A DNA stretch of 64,000 nt from Streptomyces sp. NRRL S-646 (GCF_000720765.1 NZ_JODC01000007.1:942569-1006568); one strand, 5' to 3'. Positions 25,580 to 35,737 are shown, counted from the first letter of the stretch. Translations and numbers: made by a program. The notes: generated from the sequence alone by a model not told the origin.

Positions 25580-26521
25580 GTGGACCATCAACGGACCCGT
25601 GAGCAGAGCGGCGTGTCGACACTCCGCCTCTCGAACGCGGCACGGTCCCGGCGCGGTTGCGTGGTGATCGGGGTCCTGTTCCCCGTGGTCGCCTACTTCC
25701 TGCAATCCGGATCCGCCCTGCGAGTCCCCGTTCCGCACGGGCTCCTCAGACTGGCGCTGATACTCCTGCCGTTACTCGCGGGTCTCGGGTTGGGCGCCCA
25801 GCTGCGAAGGGAGCGCGACACCCGCCGTAAGACCGAGCATCGGCTGCTGGAGTTCCTCGCCACCGCGGGGCACGAGTTACGCACTCCCCTCACCGCGATC
25901 TCCGGCTATATCCAGTTGGCCCAAATGGGCGGCCTGGCCGATGTGGAGAAGTTCGACCTGGCCATATCCCGCATGGCGGACGAGGCCCGCCGCATGTCGG
26001 CACTCCTCGACGAGTTGGCCCTGCTCGCCAAGATCGGCCTGGGCCAACCGCTGCGTCGTGAACCGGTGAACCTGGCACGCCTCTGCCGTGAAGTGGTGGC
26101 CGACGCCCGGGCCTGCTCCCCGCATCATCCGATCCGGCTGACGATACTGCCGGGCAACCACTCGGTCATCGGCGACAGGGACCGCCTCTACCAGGCTGTC
26201 GCCAACCTGTTGGCCAATGTGCGTCATCACACGCCCCATGGCACGCGCACAGCAGTAGGCCTGGGCACGGAGGAGGGCTACCGGGTCATCGAGGTGATCG
26301 ACGACGGCCCGGGCGTACCTGTCGAGTTGCGCGGCTCGGCCTTCGAGCGGTTCGTCCATGGCAGGCAGGCGACAGCCGCCCACGTTCCGGACGATGCCGC
26401 GGGTGGTGGAAACGGCCTGGGACTGAGCGTCGTCGCGGCCATCGTCACCGCGCACGGCGGCAAGGTGACCCTCGATTCCACCTACCGCGGGGCATGGTTC
26501 CGCATTCGACTACCTGCCTGA
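25580..26521 (+). CDS. Orphan histidine kinase without sensor domain
   Basis: Kinase of 313 residues (or 302 if GTG 25613 is used). Two hydrophobic segments near residues 27-42 and 55-73 are separated by only about ten residues, so there is almost no extracytoplasmic part. The catalytic core is complete: AGHELRTPLTAISGY, NLLANVRHHT, DDGPGVP and GNGLGLSV. The core is clearly similar to the preceding kinase, including GYxQLAxxGGL after the phospho-His, so it looks like a duplication that lost its sensor. No cognate regulator lies next to it, and it may phosphorylate the OmpR-type regulator upstream. Confidence 0.9.
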   Translation: MDHQRTREQSGVSTLRLSNAARSRRGCVVIGVLFPVVAYFLQSGSALRVPVPHGLLRLALILLPLLAGLGLGAQLRRERDTRRKTEHRLLEFLATAGHELRTPLTAISGYIQLAQMGGLADVEKFDLAISRMADEARRMSALLDELALLAKIGLGQPLRREPVNLARLCREVVADARACSPHHPIRLTILPGNHSVIGDRDRLYQAVANLLANVRHHTPHGTRTAVGLGTEEGYRVIEVIDDGPGVPVELRGSAFERFVHGRQATAAHVPDDAAGGGNGLGLSVVAAIVTAHGGKVTLDSTYRGAWFRIRLPA

Positions 26522-27019
26522 GTCACACGACGACGTCCGCCCCGGCGGCTTCTCAAATCCATGGGCAGGAGTCGACAACTGATGGAAAAACAAAGCGCTT
26601 CCCCACCCTCGGCCGCAAATTCTCCCGACCCGAGGGCGCTCTCGGACCGGACCGCAAGGGATGGATCGAACGCCACACCTCCCCCCTCTTCACATATCCT
26701 ACAAACTCGACCGAGACGCGCACCACACCCACAGACCGCCCCCTGACCAGCCTTGCATGTCGCAATAACGGGACGGATCGGATGAACAAGACACAAATCC
26801 GCGCCGCAACAGGTGACATCTCGTCCTCCTGAAGTCGGCGCGACACCCGTCAGCACATTCAGGCCGGCCAGTAATTCACACAACAGACACAGCCAAGAAG
26901 CTAGATCGGCTACGATCCTGGACATTGTCTAACTGCAAGGATCCGAGATTGAAGCGCCGACATCCCCTCGGACAAAGCGCCTGCCTTTTCCCCGTCCCAC
27001 CTCGCACAGAGCCCATCAA
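26522..27019 (+). promoter_or_regulatory. Intergenic region upstream of the LAL regulators
   Basis: About 500 bases, more AT-rich than the surroundings, with no recognisable protein. It probably carries the promoter for the three LuxR-type genes. I see no clear -35/-10 pair or long inverted repeat. Confidence 0.4.
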
Positions 27020-29824
27020 GTGTCCGTCCCCCACAGAACATTCGGTGGCACCGTGAACTCCTCTTTGGCTGCCTTGCCGACGGATTACCCGCCGCCCCAG
27101 GGTGAACCACCACCAGGCGCGTCCGCGCTGCTCTCGGCGCTGATCGGCCTCATGCCCCGGGCCGGCTCGGGGCCGACCCCCGCCGTGATGCTGACGGGAC
27201 CGGCGGGTATCGGCCGCAGCACACTGCTGCAGACCTTCTGCGAAACCGTCGGGTCCTGGGCCACGGTGCTGCGCGCCGGCCCCGTCGACGGAACCTGGTA
27301 CGGCACGGTCGGTGCCGCACGGGCCGACGCGGCCGCCGTTCAAGCGCCGGTCCACGGCGGGCCTCTGTCCTCCCCCCGGCTCCACGAGACGGTGGTGGAG
27401 TTCTGCCGGCGCGGCCCCGTGGTGCTGGCCATGGACGACGCGCACCTGTGCCGCCCGCGCTCCCTGCGCGCACTGGACTACGTGCTGCGCAGGTCCACCG
27501 GGCTGCCCCTGCTGCCGGTAATCACGGTGCCCACTCTTTCCGGTGTCACCGAACACCCCGCCGTCACCTCGCTGCTCACCCACCACGCCTGGACACCACT
27601 GCAGTTGAAGCCGCTGCCCGCGGCGGACGTCGCCGAGCTGCTCACCCAAAGGATGGGCCGCCGACCCGACGAGGCGCTGCTGCGGCGATGTCTGGAGCAC
27701 TCGGAGGGCGTACCCGCGGCCGTCCACGCGTTCGCCGACCGGCACGCCGGCACGAATGCCGTCAGGGACACGGGGGGAGGCACGGACCGGATCGCGCCGA
27801 CAGGTCCCGGCGCACTGTCCGGTTCCGCCGCCGCGGTCCTGTCCGCGGTGGCCGCACTCGGCTCCACCGACCCGGAGCTCGTCAGCGAGTTGATCCGGAT
27901 GCCCGTGTCGGACGTACGGCGGGCCATGGACCACCTCGCCGGGCACCGGATCCTGCCCCCCGAGGCTCTGCGAGCAGGCACCGGCGGATCCGCCGGTGAC
28001 GTACCGCATGGCATATCGAGCGACGACCTCCTTCCGCTGTATGCCCGTGCCGCGCGGCTGCTGGAGGACGCGGGGCGCCCACCGACCCAGGTGGCGGACG
28101 TCGTCCTGCGGATCCGGTACGGCGCCGAGCCCTGGATGCTGGAGGCGCTGTACAGCGCGGCCCTGGACGCCGACTCGCCCGGTGGCGCCGTGCGTTACCT
28201 TTCGCACGCGCTGGACATCGGTATCGGCCAGGACACCCGCACTCTGCGCCGTATCCGGGCCCGGCTGGCGGAGACACTCACCACCACCGACCCCGCCGTC
28301 GCCCTCCGCCATCTGAGCACGCTGTTGGCCAGCAGCACCGACGGACGGGAACTGGCCGACTTCGCCTTGCGGTACGCCGACACCCTCCTCGTCCTCGGGC
28401 TCAGTGAGGAAGCGGCCCGACTGCTCGCCCAGCTCCTGGACCGCCCGGCCGGCTCCGGAGCGGTCACCGTCCCGGAGGACTGCCGGCCGGCCCTGGAATC
28501 GGCCCTGCTGCTCAGCGGGGCGTTGCGGCCCGCATCCGTACTCTGGCTCAGAGAGCGCTCTCAGCAATGCGTCGAGCCTGCCACCGACAGCCCCGGCAAT
28601 CGGCGCCTGCGGCTGGCACGCGCCGCGCTGTCGATGCTCAGCGGCCTGCCCGCCGCCCCGGCCGACACCCCCGTCCCGATGGCCTCCGGTGCCTCCGGCA
28701 CCCCGCTGGACGACCTGTCGTTGATCGCCTCCGCCGTCGTTGCGCACCTCACCGACCACACCACCACGGCGCTCGCCACCCTCGACCGGCTCCTGCGCCG
28801 CCCGGTCCGCCAGGGACTCGATCCGAGCCGGGTCCAGGCGCTCATGGTCCGGGCACTGGTGCTGAGCGGCACGGGTGACCTGCCCGCGGCCGAACACGAT
28901 GGCCGACAGGCCCTGGAACTCTCGCGCCGAAGTGGCGACGGCCCGGCCGCCGCTCCGGCCGTCATCCTCGCCTACGTGCTCGCCCAACGCGGCGAGACAG
29001 CCGCCGCCGAGCACGTGCTCCGCGAGATCAACGGCCCGGATCTTCAGCCGCTGTTCTACGTCCACCCCATGTACTGGTGGGCCACGGCAGCCGTACGGCG
29101 AGCCCGCGGCGACCTGCGCGGCGCCCTGGTCGCCCTGCGCTCCAGCGGCCGGGTGCTCGGCCCGGGAGGCTCGGAGTCACCGGTGGTCCTGCCGTGGTGG
29201 CTGGAGGCGGCCGACCTGCTGACCGAACTCGGCCGACCGGCCGAGGCGTGCCGGGTCGCCGCTCGGGGCAGCGAACTCGTCGCCCGCTGGGACACCCCGC
29301 GCGGCGCCGGACTGGCCCTGCTGGCCCGTGGTCTGGCCACGCCCGGCCGGGCCGGACACCGGCTCCTCGACCAGGCATGTGCCCAACTCGCCGAATCCCC
29401 GGCCCGGTTGCTGCGGGCACGCGCCGAATACGCACTGGGCGCGGCCCTGCTGGACGACGGCGACCCGCTGGCTGCCCGGCCCCGGCTCCGCACCGCGCTG
29501 GACCTGATGATCGGCTGCGGGGCGGGCAACGCCGCGGAAGGCGTTCGGCTCCGTCTCGCCGAGGCCGGCGGCCGGCCCCGTCGGCTCACCGGCCGCCCCG
29601 GCGACGCCCTGACGGAACGTGAGCGCCGGGTCGCCGCCCTGGCGATGGCCGGCCGTTCCAACCGGGAGATAGCGGAGGCGCTCTACATCACCCGGCGCAC
29701 GGTCGAGCTCCATCTGACCCACACCTACCAGAAGCTCGGCGTGAGCGGCCGGGAGGAACTCGTGGGCGTGTTGCGGGAGGCGCCCGGCGTGTGTGCGTCC
29801 CGACCGGATGGTGTGGAGCGATGA
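27020..29824 (+). CDS. LAL-type LuxR family regulator 1
   Basis: Large ATP-binding regulator of 934 residues (923 if GTG 27053 is used; neither start has a strong ribosome site). N-terminal AAA-like domain: the Walker A is GPAGIGRST, with Arg where Lys is normal, and Walker B is VVLAMDDAH. A long helical repeat region follows, and the C-terminal GerE/LuxR helix-turn-helix at about 855-915 reads DALTERERRVAALAMAGRSN then ITRRTVELHLTHTYQKLGV. Proteins like this are pathway activators in macrolide and polyene clusters. The stop overlaps the next ATG, so it is coupled to regulator 2. Confidence 0.9.
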   Translation: MSVPHRTFGGTVNSSLAALPTDYPPPQGEPPPGASALLSALIGLMPRAGSGPTPAVMLTGPAGIGRSTLLQTFCETVGSWATVLRAGPVDGTWYGTVGAARADAAAVQAPVHGGPLSSPRLHETVVEFCRRGPVVLAMDDAHLCRPRSLRALDYVLRRSTGLPLLPVITVPTLSGVTEHPAVTSLLTHHAWTPLQLKPLPAADVAELLTQRMGRRPDEALLRRCLEHSEGVPAAVHAFADRHAGTNAVRDTGGGTDRIAPTGPGALSGSAAAVLSAVAALGSTDPELVSELIRMPVSDVRRAMDHLAGHRILPPEALRAGTGGSAGDVPHGISSDDLLPLYARAARLLEDAGRPPTQVADVVLRIRYGAEPWMLEALYSAALDADSPGGAVRYLSHALDIGIGQDTRTLRRIRARLAETLTTTDPAVALRHLSTLLASSTDGRELADFALRYADTLLVLGLSEEAARLLAQLLDRPAGSGAVTVPEDCRPALESALLLSGALRPASVLWLRERSQQCVEPATDSPGNRRLRLARAALSMLSGLPAAPADTPVPMASGASGTPLDDLSLIASAVVAHLTDHTTTALATLDRLLRRPVRQGLDPSRVQALMVRALVLSGTGDLPAAEHDGRQALELSRRSGDGPAAAPAVILAYVLAQRGETAAAEHVLREINGPDLQPLFYVHPMYWWATAAVRRARGDLRGALVALRSSGRVLGPGGSESPVVLPWWLEAADLLTELGRPAEACRVAARGSELVARWDTPRGAGLALLARGLATPGRAGHRLLDQACAQLAESPARLLRARAEYALGAALLDDGDPLAARPRLRTALDLMIGCGAGNAAEGVRLRLAEAGGRPRRLTGRPGDALTERERRVAALAMAGRSNREIAEALYITRRTVELHLTHTYQKLGVSGREELVGVLREAPGVCASRPDGVER

Positions 29825-32370
29825 GCGGCACATCGGACAGTCGGCCGGCCCCCTGCAGTCGTGCCCTGCGCGAGCGGGCCGCCCGGGACGACCTGGCACC
29901 GCTGTACGGGCGGGAGGCCGAAGAGGCGGCGCTGGTCCACATGACAGCTCGGCTCGGCGCCGGCACTCCGGCTGTGACGGTGATCCACGGCAGCCCGGGC
30001 AGCGGGCGCACCCGGCTGCTGCGGCACGGCACGGCCCTCGCCCGGGCCGTCGGCATCCAGGTCCTCACCGCACAGGGCTCAGCTCCGTCCTCTCCCGTTC
30101 CCTTCGCATTGGTACGGCAGTTGATACCGCCTCGGTCGACGACGCCCGGCCCGTCCCTCGCGGCGGCGGCGTCCGCAGAGGGCTCAGTGCAGGGGTGGTG
30201 CCGCGCGCTGCAGTCGACGGCGCACCGGCCGACGCTTCTCGCCCTGGACGATGTGCAGTGGGCGGACCCGGAGTCGGTTCAGGTGATCGCGGGACTGCTG
30301 CGGCGGCTCGCCTCGGTGCCGCTGGGGGTGCTGCTGACCGTGACCAGCGCCCGCGGGGAGTTCCCCGATGCCTGCGCCGAACTCCTCGACCAGGCGGCCG
30401 CGTTTCGGGACGGTACGGAGCTGCGGCTGGAACTCGGACCGCTCGGCGCCCCCGAGGTGCGCGCGATGTGCGCCGCGCCGGGACTGCCCGTTCCGGCGGC
30501 GTCGGACGGCATCTGGTGGGAAGGGGCCGCCCGGCTCAGCCACGGCAGTCCTTGGCTGCTGCGGCGGGTCCTGAGCGAGCTGCGCCGGGAGCGGGGCGAG
30601 AGACACGACATCGGGCTGAGGACCGCGTTCACCGAGCAAATCGCCGCGGCGCGAGCGGCGCGGGCGGCCGAGTCGGCGGCGAAGCTGGCCGCGGGACCGC
30701 TTGCGCTGTTGCGGGGGCTGGCCGTTTGCCGGGGGTTGGTCGCGGTGGACCGGGTGGCCGCCCTCGTGGGCCTCGACGAGAGCGAACTGCCCGGTGCCCT
30801 GCGGGAGTTGCGGGTGCAGGGCCTCATCGACTTCGGCGAACCGCCGCGGCTGCGGCTGACGGACGACACGGCCCCCTTGCTGGTCGGTATGGACGGCGAC
30901 GAGCGCAGGCGGCTGCACGTGGAGGCGGCCCGCTGGGCGCACCGTTGCGACGCCGACGAGGAGGTGCTCACCGCGCTGCTGCTGAACACCATGGTGTTGG
31001 GCGAGCCCTGGGTTTCCTCGGTGCTGCGTCGCACCGCCCGGACCCGGCTGGAGCGGGGCCACCACACCGAGGCGGCGGAACTGCTGGAGCGTGCGCTGCG
31101 CGAGCCGCTCCCCCCGACCGTCCGCGCCGAGGTGCTGCTGGAGGCCGCCGAAGCGTACACGATGGCCGCGCCCGAGGCGGCGGACCACCGCATCGCCGAG
31201 CTGCTGTCCGGAACGCAGGCCCGTCCGCACGTGCGCACAGCCGCCGGGGACCTCCTGCTCGCACGCGGCGAATCCGATGCGGCGCTGAACGTCCCCGCCC
31301 TGGTGCACGCCAACGACCGCGCAGCATCCGCGGACATACGGCGTGCGGCCCGGCTTCGGCCGTCGGACATCGTGCACCGGCCCGGACCCACGGCACAGGA
31401 CGCGGGGGCGGTTCTCCACGGTCCGCCGGACCCGGATGCCGATCCGGCCGCACTCGCCGCCGCGGCGTGGCGGCGGACGATGCGGTGCGACGACGTTTCC
31501 GAGGTGCGGGAGATGTGCCGACAGGTGCTGCGGGCGCCGCTCGACGGAGCGCTGTTCCCCCGGTTCACCGCCTGCTGCGTGCTGTCCCTCACCGACGCGC
31601 ACGGCGCGGCGCTCAGCGAGCTGGACGCCACGCTCGCCGAGGCCGGGCACCGCCGCAGCCCCGCGCTGGTGGCGTGGGGGCTGGTGCTGCGCGCTCGCCT
31701 GAACCTGCGGGCCGGTGCCCCGGACACCGCCGCCCACGACCTCGCCGCCTGCCGCTCCCTGCCACCGCCGGAGGTGTGGCATCCCAGCCGGCTCGCCATA
31801 CTGCGGGCGACGCAGATCCAGCTGCTGGTCGTGCGGGAGCGCTACGGGGAGGCCGACCGACTGGCCGGTGAGGAGCTGCCGCTCCGCGCCGAGGAGAGCA
31901 GCGCCTGGATCCATGTGCTGTATACCCGCGCGCAGTTGCTGCTCTGCCAGGGAAACCCTCGGCAGGCGCTGGCGGCGGCCGAGGAGTGCGGCCGGCGGCT
32001 GGCGGCCCGGGAATGGGGCAACCCGGCGCTGGTGGCGTGGCGTTCACTGGCGGCCCTGGCCCTTCGGGGCTGCGGTGACCATGATCGGGCGGCGGTTCTC
32101 TTCGCCGAGGAGTCGCGGTTGGCAGAGCGTTGGGGTACCGACTCCGCGCTCGCCTGGACCGAACTGCGTCAGGGCCTGGGCTCGCTGACCCCGCAGGCGG
32201 CCCGGCTGACCGAACGCGGGCTGCGTCGGCTCGGCTGGGCGCCAGCGGCCCGGCGTCTCGTGCAGAGCGTCGTGGCCCGCGAAGCGGCCGGATCGCGTCA
32301 CGAGGCACGGGCGGACACGGCAGCGCCCGCAGCGGTGCCCCGGGACGGCCGTATTCCGGTGAATCCGTAA
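29821..32370 (+). CDS. LAL-like ATPase without a DNA-binding domain
   Basis: Protein of 849 residues starting at ATG 29821, overlapping the previous stop (ATGA). It has the LAL architecture: near the N-terminus LYGREAEEAAL, Walker A GSPGSGRT (again Arg for Lys), Walker B LLALDDVQWADPES, and a long helical repeat region. It ends at a Pro/Ala-rich tail right after a helix that normally precedes the LuxR domain, and no helix-turn-helix is present in any frame up to the next gene. It may have lost its DNA-binding domain or act as a partner for the flanking regulators. Confidence 0.85.
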   Translation: MSGTSDSRPAPCSRALRERAARDDLAPLYGREAEEAALVHMTARLGAGTPAVTVIHGSPGSGRTRLLRHGTALARAVGIQVLTAQGSAPSSPVPFALVRQLIPPRSTTPGPSLAAAASAEGSVQGWCRALQSTAHRPTLLALDDVQWADPESVQVIAGLLRRLASVPLGVLLTVTSARGEFPDACAELLDQAAAFRDGTELRLELGPLGAPEVRAMCAAPGLPVPAASDGIWWEGAARLSHGSPWLLRRVLSELRRERGERHDIGLRTAFTEQIAAARAARAAESAAKLAAGPLALLRGLAVCRGLVAVDRVAALVGLDESELPGALRELRVQGLIDFGEPPRLRLTDDTAPLLVGMDGDERRRLHVEAARWAHRCDADEEVLTALLLNTMVLGEPWVSSVLRRTARTRLERGHHTEAAELLERALREPLPPTVRAEVLLEAAEAYTMAAPEAADHRIAELLSGTQARPHVRTAAGDLLLARGESDAALNVPALVHANDRAASADIRRAARLRPSDIVHRPGPTAQDAGAVLHGPPDPDADPAALAAAAWRRTMRCDDVSEVREMCRQVLRAPLDGALFPRFTACCVLSLTDAHGAALSELDATLAEAGHRRSPALVAWGLVLRARLNLRAGAPDTAAHDLAACRSLPPPEVWHPSRLAILRATQIQLLVVRERYGEADRLAGEELPLRAEESSAWIHVLYTRAQLLLCQGNPRQALAAAEECGRRLAAREWGNPALVAWRSLAALALRGCGDHDRAAVLFAEESRLAERWGTDSALAWTELRQGLGSLTPQAARLTERGLRRLGWAPAARRLVQSVVAREAAGSRHEARADTAAPAAVPRDGRIPVNP

Positions 32371-32439
32371 ACCGATCCCACACAACGCACCACTTTTCAC
32401 CCCCCATGCTCAACCAGACCGTGCAAGGAGGCCGCTGGC

Positions 32440-35316
32440 ATGTTGCTTGAGCGGCAGAACGAACTGAAAGTGGCGGCAGAGGCCCTCCGGCTCGCCGTGC
32501 AGGGCAGCGGATCCCTCGTCGTGATCAGCGGGCCGCCCGGCATCGGCAAGTCCGCCGTGCTCAAAGAGATCGGTGAACTGGCCACGCGACTGACCGTCGG
32601 CTCGGTTGCCGGGTCGGCGGCACCAGTGCGGCCCCTGGTGATGCGGGCCTACGCCGCACCCGCGGAGCGCGACTTCCCCCTCGGTGTCGCCCGGCAGTTG
32701 CTGGAGCCCGTCGTCAAGGCGGGCCCTTTCGTGCGCAGGTGGTGCTCGGGGCCCGCCCGGCCCGCGCTCCCCTTCCTGCAGAGCGACCCGGAGACGCCCA
32801 AACAACACACCCCGACGATCACGAGCGCCCTGCTTTCCATGGTGGAGAACATCAGCCAGGACCGTACCCCGGTTCTGCTCGTCGACGATCTGCACTGGGC
32901 GGACGAGGGCACCCTGGACTGGCTCGACGAGCTGGTGCAACAGGTGGTCCACCGGAGGATCCTGGTCGCGGTGACCGTGTGCGAGGGAGAGCCCGCGGCG
33001 GAGCCGCCCGTCATCCGCCCGGTCGCGTCCGCCGAGTACACCCTGCTGCCGGCCCCGCTCGCCGTGACATCCGTCGACGCCCTGATCCTGGACCACCTGG
33101 GCGTTCCTGGCGACGCCGAGTTCACGGCCGCGTGCCACGATGTCACGCGCGGCAACCCGCAGTATCTCGTGTCGCTTCTCCAGGAGTGCCGGACCCATGG
33201 CATCGCCCCGGTGGCGGCCGCGGCGCCGCAGGTGGCCGGGCTGGTGCCTCCGGCGCTGCGCCGGCGCCTGCTGCTGAGTCTGCGGGAGCAGCCGCCGTCC
33301 GTGCTCGCCACGGCCCGTGCACTGCTGGTCCTCGGGGACGACGCCGACCCGCAGGTGCTGGGCGCACTGGCCGGGCTGGACCCGGTGGACCGGGACGACA
33401 GTCTGCGGCGGCTGCGCCGGCTCGGGTTGGTCACTTGGCAGGACGGCCTGCGGCTGGCGCATCGGGCGGTGCACGAGGCGATCGAGGACATCACACCGCC
33501 GGCCGAACGCAACCGGCTGCATCTGGAGGCCGCCGCAGTGCTGCGCTACCGGGGCAGCACCCCCGAGCGGGTGGGCGGCCATCTGCTCGCCACCACCGCC
33601 CAGTTGGACGACGACGCGGTGGCGGCACTGCGGCACGCGGCCGTCACGGCCGTGCGAAGCGGCGCACCCCGGACGGCCGCCCGTTATCTGCGCCGGGCAC
33701 TGCGTGACGCCCTGCCGCACAGCAAGGCACGGGCCGCGCTGCTGGTGGAGCTGGCGACCGTGGAGCGCAGCTTCGCTCCCTCGGTCGCCGTACGGCATGT
33801 CGCCCAGGCGTTCCCCCTGCTGCCCAGCCCGCTGGCCCGGGCCGAGGCGCTGACCGCGCTCACCCCGGTGTCGCCCGGTGCCACGCTGCTCTCGCTGGGC
33901 GATCTGTTGCGGCAGACGGCGCAGGAGCTGGCGACCGCCGAGGCGCTTCCGGCCGACCGGCGCCCGCTGGAGCTGCGCCTGGAAGCCCGGCTGCGTTACC
34001 TGTGCGCGAACGATCCAGCGGTGCTCGCCACCACCCTGGACCGCTTGGCCTCGTTGGGCGAACGACCGGAGATGTCCGGCAGCGGCCAGCGGGAGCTGCT
34101 GGTGACGCTGCTGCACTCGGCGACGGCGTCCGCCAGGCTGACCGCCGCGGAGGTGGGGGCGCTCGCGCGTCGTGTGCTGGACCACGAGCCGGCCTCCGCG
34201 GCACATGTGCACACGATGCTGCCGCTGATGGTGTCGGTCGCAGTCACCGCTGACTCGGTGGCGGGGCTGGCGCCCTGGCTGGACACGGCCCTCGGGGACG
34301 CGGTGCGCCGGGGAGGGCGACTGGAGGAGTCAGTGATCCTCAGCGAGCAGGCGCTGGTGCTGCTCGCCCAGGGCCGGCTCACGGCCGCCCGGGAACGGGC
34401 GCTGAAGGCCTGCTCAGTGGTGGACACGGAGGAGGTGAGCACACTGTCGGCGCTCGCCCTGGTGATGGTGGCGCTCAGGACCCGGGAACCGGAACTGGTC
34501 GGTTCGTTGCCGGAGCCGACCCGCGGACTGTACGAGAGCTGCAGGCTGCCGGGGCTGTTCACCCTGGTGCGGGGAGTGATGGCGGAGCAGCGGCACGAGC
34601 CGGGCGTGGCGATGGAGCACTTCCTCGACGCCGGGTACGCGCTGGAGCGATCCGGCTGGCGCAATCCGATGCTGGCACCGGCGGAGTACTGGGCGGCGCG
34701 CGCGCTGCACCGGATGGGTGAGGTGGACCGGGCCGAAGAGCTGTGCGCACAACACCTCGAGCAGGCGCGGGCCTGGGGTGCCCCGGCGGGCGTGGGCCGC
34801 GCGCTGGTCTTGCAGGCAACGGTGACGGGCAAGGCCACGGCACCGAGGTTGCTTCGGGAGGCCGCCGAGGTGCTGGAGGGGTCCGCCGATCTGCACGCGC
34901 GGTCGGTGGTGCTGCTGCAGCTCGCGGAGGCGGTGGCACCGCGCCATGCCGGCGAGGCGGAGACGGCGCTTCGCACGTCGTACGAGCTGGCCGTGGAGTG
35001 CGGGGCGTCCGAGGTCGCGGCTCGCGCACAGGAGATGCTGGGGCCCGCGGCGGTCGCCGGCACGGCGCCGGCACGGCTGACGTCGGCCGAACGGATGGTG
35101 GCTCAGATGGCTGTGCAGGGTCTGACCAACCAGGCCATCGCCGACGCCCTCGGCGTCACGCGGCGGGCCGTGGAGAAGCATCTGACGAGCTGCTACCGCA
35201 AGATGTCCACGTCCGGCCGTTCGGGCCTCGCCGACGCCCTCAAGGAAGCGGGGCTGTTCGACCCGGCGGGCGCGCCGCCGCCCGGCGAGGAGATCCGTCC
35301 CCATGGAGTGGTCTGA
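32440..35316 (+). CDS. LAL-type LuxR family regulator 3
   Basis: Regulator of 958 residues with a strong ribosome site (AAGGAGG) before ATG 32440. N-terminal LLERQNELKVAAEAL leads into a canonical Walker A GPPGIGKS and Walker B LLVDDLHWADEGT. A helical region then ends in a LuxR domain at about 875-940: LTSAERMVAQMAVQGLTNQA then VTRRAVEKHLTSCYRKM. It is the only one of the three with both a normal ATPase motif and the DNA-binding domain. It is probably the main cluster activator, likely cotranscribed with the other two. Confidence 0.92.
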   Translation: MLLERQNELKVAAEALRLAVQGSGSLVVISGPPGIGKSAVLKEIGELATRLTVGSVAGSAAPVRPLVMRAYAAPAERDFPLGVARQLLEPVVKAGPFVRRWCSGPARPALPFLQSDPETPKQHTPTITSALLSMVENISQDRTPVLLVDDLHWADEGTLDWLDELVQQVVHRRILVAVTVCEGEPAAEPPVIRPVASAEYTLLPAPLAVTSVDALILDHLGVPGDAEFTAACHDVTRGNPQYLVSLLQECRTHGIAPVAAAAPQVAGLVPPALRRRLLLSLREQPPSVLATARALLVLGDDADPQVLGALAGLDPVDRDDSLRRLRRLGLVTWQDGLRLAHRAVHEAIEDITPPAERNRLHLEAAAVLRYRGSTPERVGGHLLATTAQLDDDAVAALRHAAVTAVRSGAPRTAARYLRRALRDALPHSKARAALLVELATVERSFAPSVAVRHVAQAFPLLPSPLARAEALTALTPVSPGATLLSLGDLLRQTAQELATAEALPADRRPLELRLEARLRYLCANDPAVLATTLDRLASLGERPEMSGSGQRELLVTLLHSATASARLTAAEVGALARRVLDHEPASAAHVHTMLPLMVSVAVTADSVAGLAPWLDTALGDAVRRGGRLEESVILSEQALVLLAQGRLTAARERALKACSVVDTEEVSTLSALALVMVALRTREPELVGSLPEPTRGLYESCRLPGLFTLVRGVMAEQRHEPGVAMEHFLDAGYALERSGWRNPMLAPAEYWAARALHRMGEVDRAEELCAQHLEQARAWGAPAGVGRALVLQATVTGKATAPRLLREAAEVLEGSADLHARSVVLLQLAEAVAPRHAGEAETALRTSYELAVECGASEVAARAQEMLGPAAVAGTAPARLTSAERMVAQMAVQGLTNQAIADALGVTRRAVEKHLTSCYRKMSTSGRSGLADALKEAGLFDPAGAPPPGEEIRPHGVV

Positions 35317-35475
35317 AGAGGACCTCGGGAACGCCGTACCGGAACCCCGGGCCGGCAGCGGCTCCGACCGGCAGGTACCGACCCGGCCGACCTCGCCGGG
35401 AGCCCAGCTTCAAACGCCCGTTCCCGCCGCCGGCGGATCCTCCTCCGGCGCGGCGGTACCCGCGAGGCGCCGTGG

Positions 35476-35691
35476 TCATGACGCCCCGCGCCAGCTCACC
35501 GGCGACCGGTAGAAGGGGCGGCGTTCCGGACGGCTCCAGCGGGCGTCGCCGCGGGAGGGGACGGCAGGGTGCGGATCGGGGCGGCCGGCGACGGCACGCG
35601 CCAGCAGGACGGCGGTCAGCGCAGCGAGTTCCTCCTGGCTGGCCGTGCCCCGCTCGACCCGTACCAGGGCGGTGTCGTCGGATGTGCTCAC
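35476..35691 (-). CDS. Acyl-CoA carboxylase epsilon subunit
   Basis: Small protein of 71 residues (GTG 35691, AAGGAGAT upstream). The signature is clear: LVRVERGTASQEELAALTAV, LLARAVA, and the tryptophan-rich end RWSRPERRPFYRSPVSW. Epsilon subunits bind and activate the beta subunit of actinobacterial acetyl/propionyl-CoA carboxylases, which make malonyl- and methylmalonyl-CoA for polyketides. No alpha or beta subunit is in the window. It lies 46 bases after the thioesterase gene, in the same direction. Confidence 0.85.
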   Translation of the reverse strand: MSTSDDTALVRVERGTASQEELAALTAVLLARAVAGRPDPHPAVPSRGDARWSRPERRPFYRSPVSWRGAS

Positions 35692-35737
35692 CTGATCTCC
35701 TTCCTTGTGTCGGGTCGTGCTCCCGGCAGGGTGCCGG

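Noticed and set aside
35303..35512. Plus-strand frame of 69 residues overlapping the end of LAL regulator 3
   Set aside because: It is Pro/Gly/Arg-rich noise, while the minus-strand frame there is a clear carboxylase epsilon subunit.
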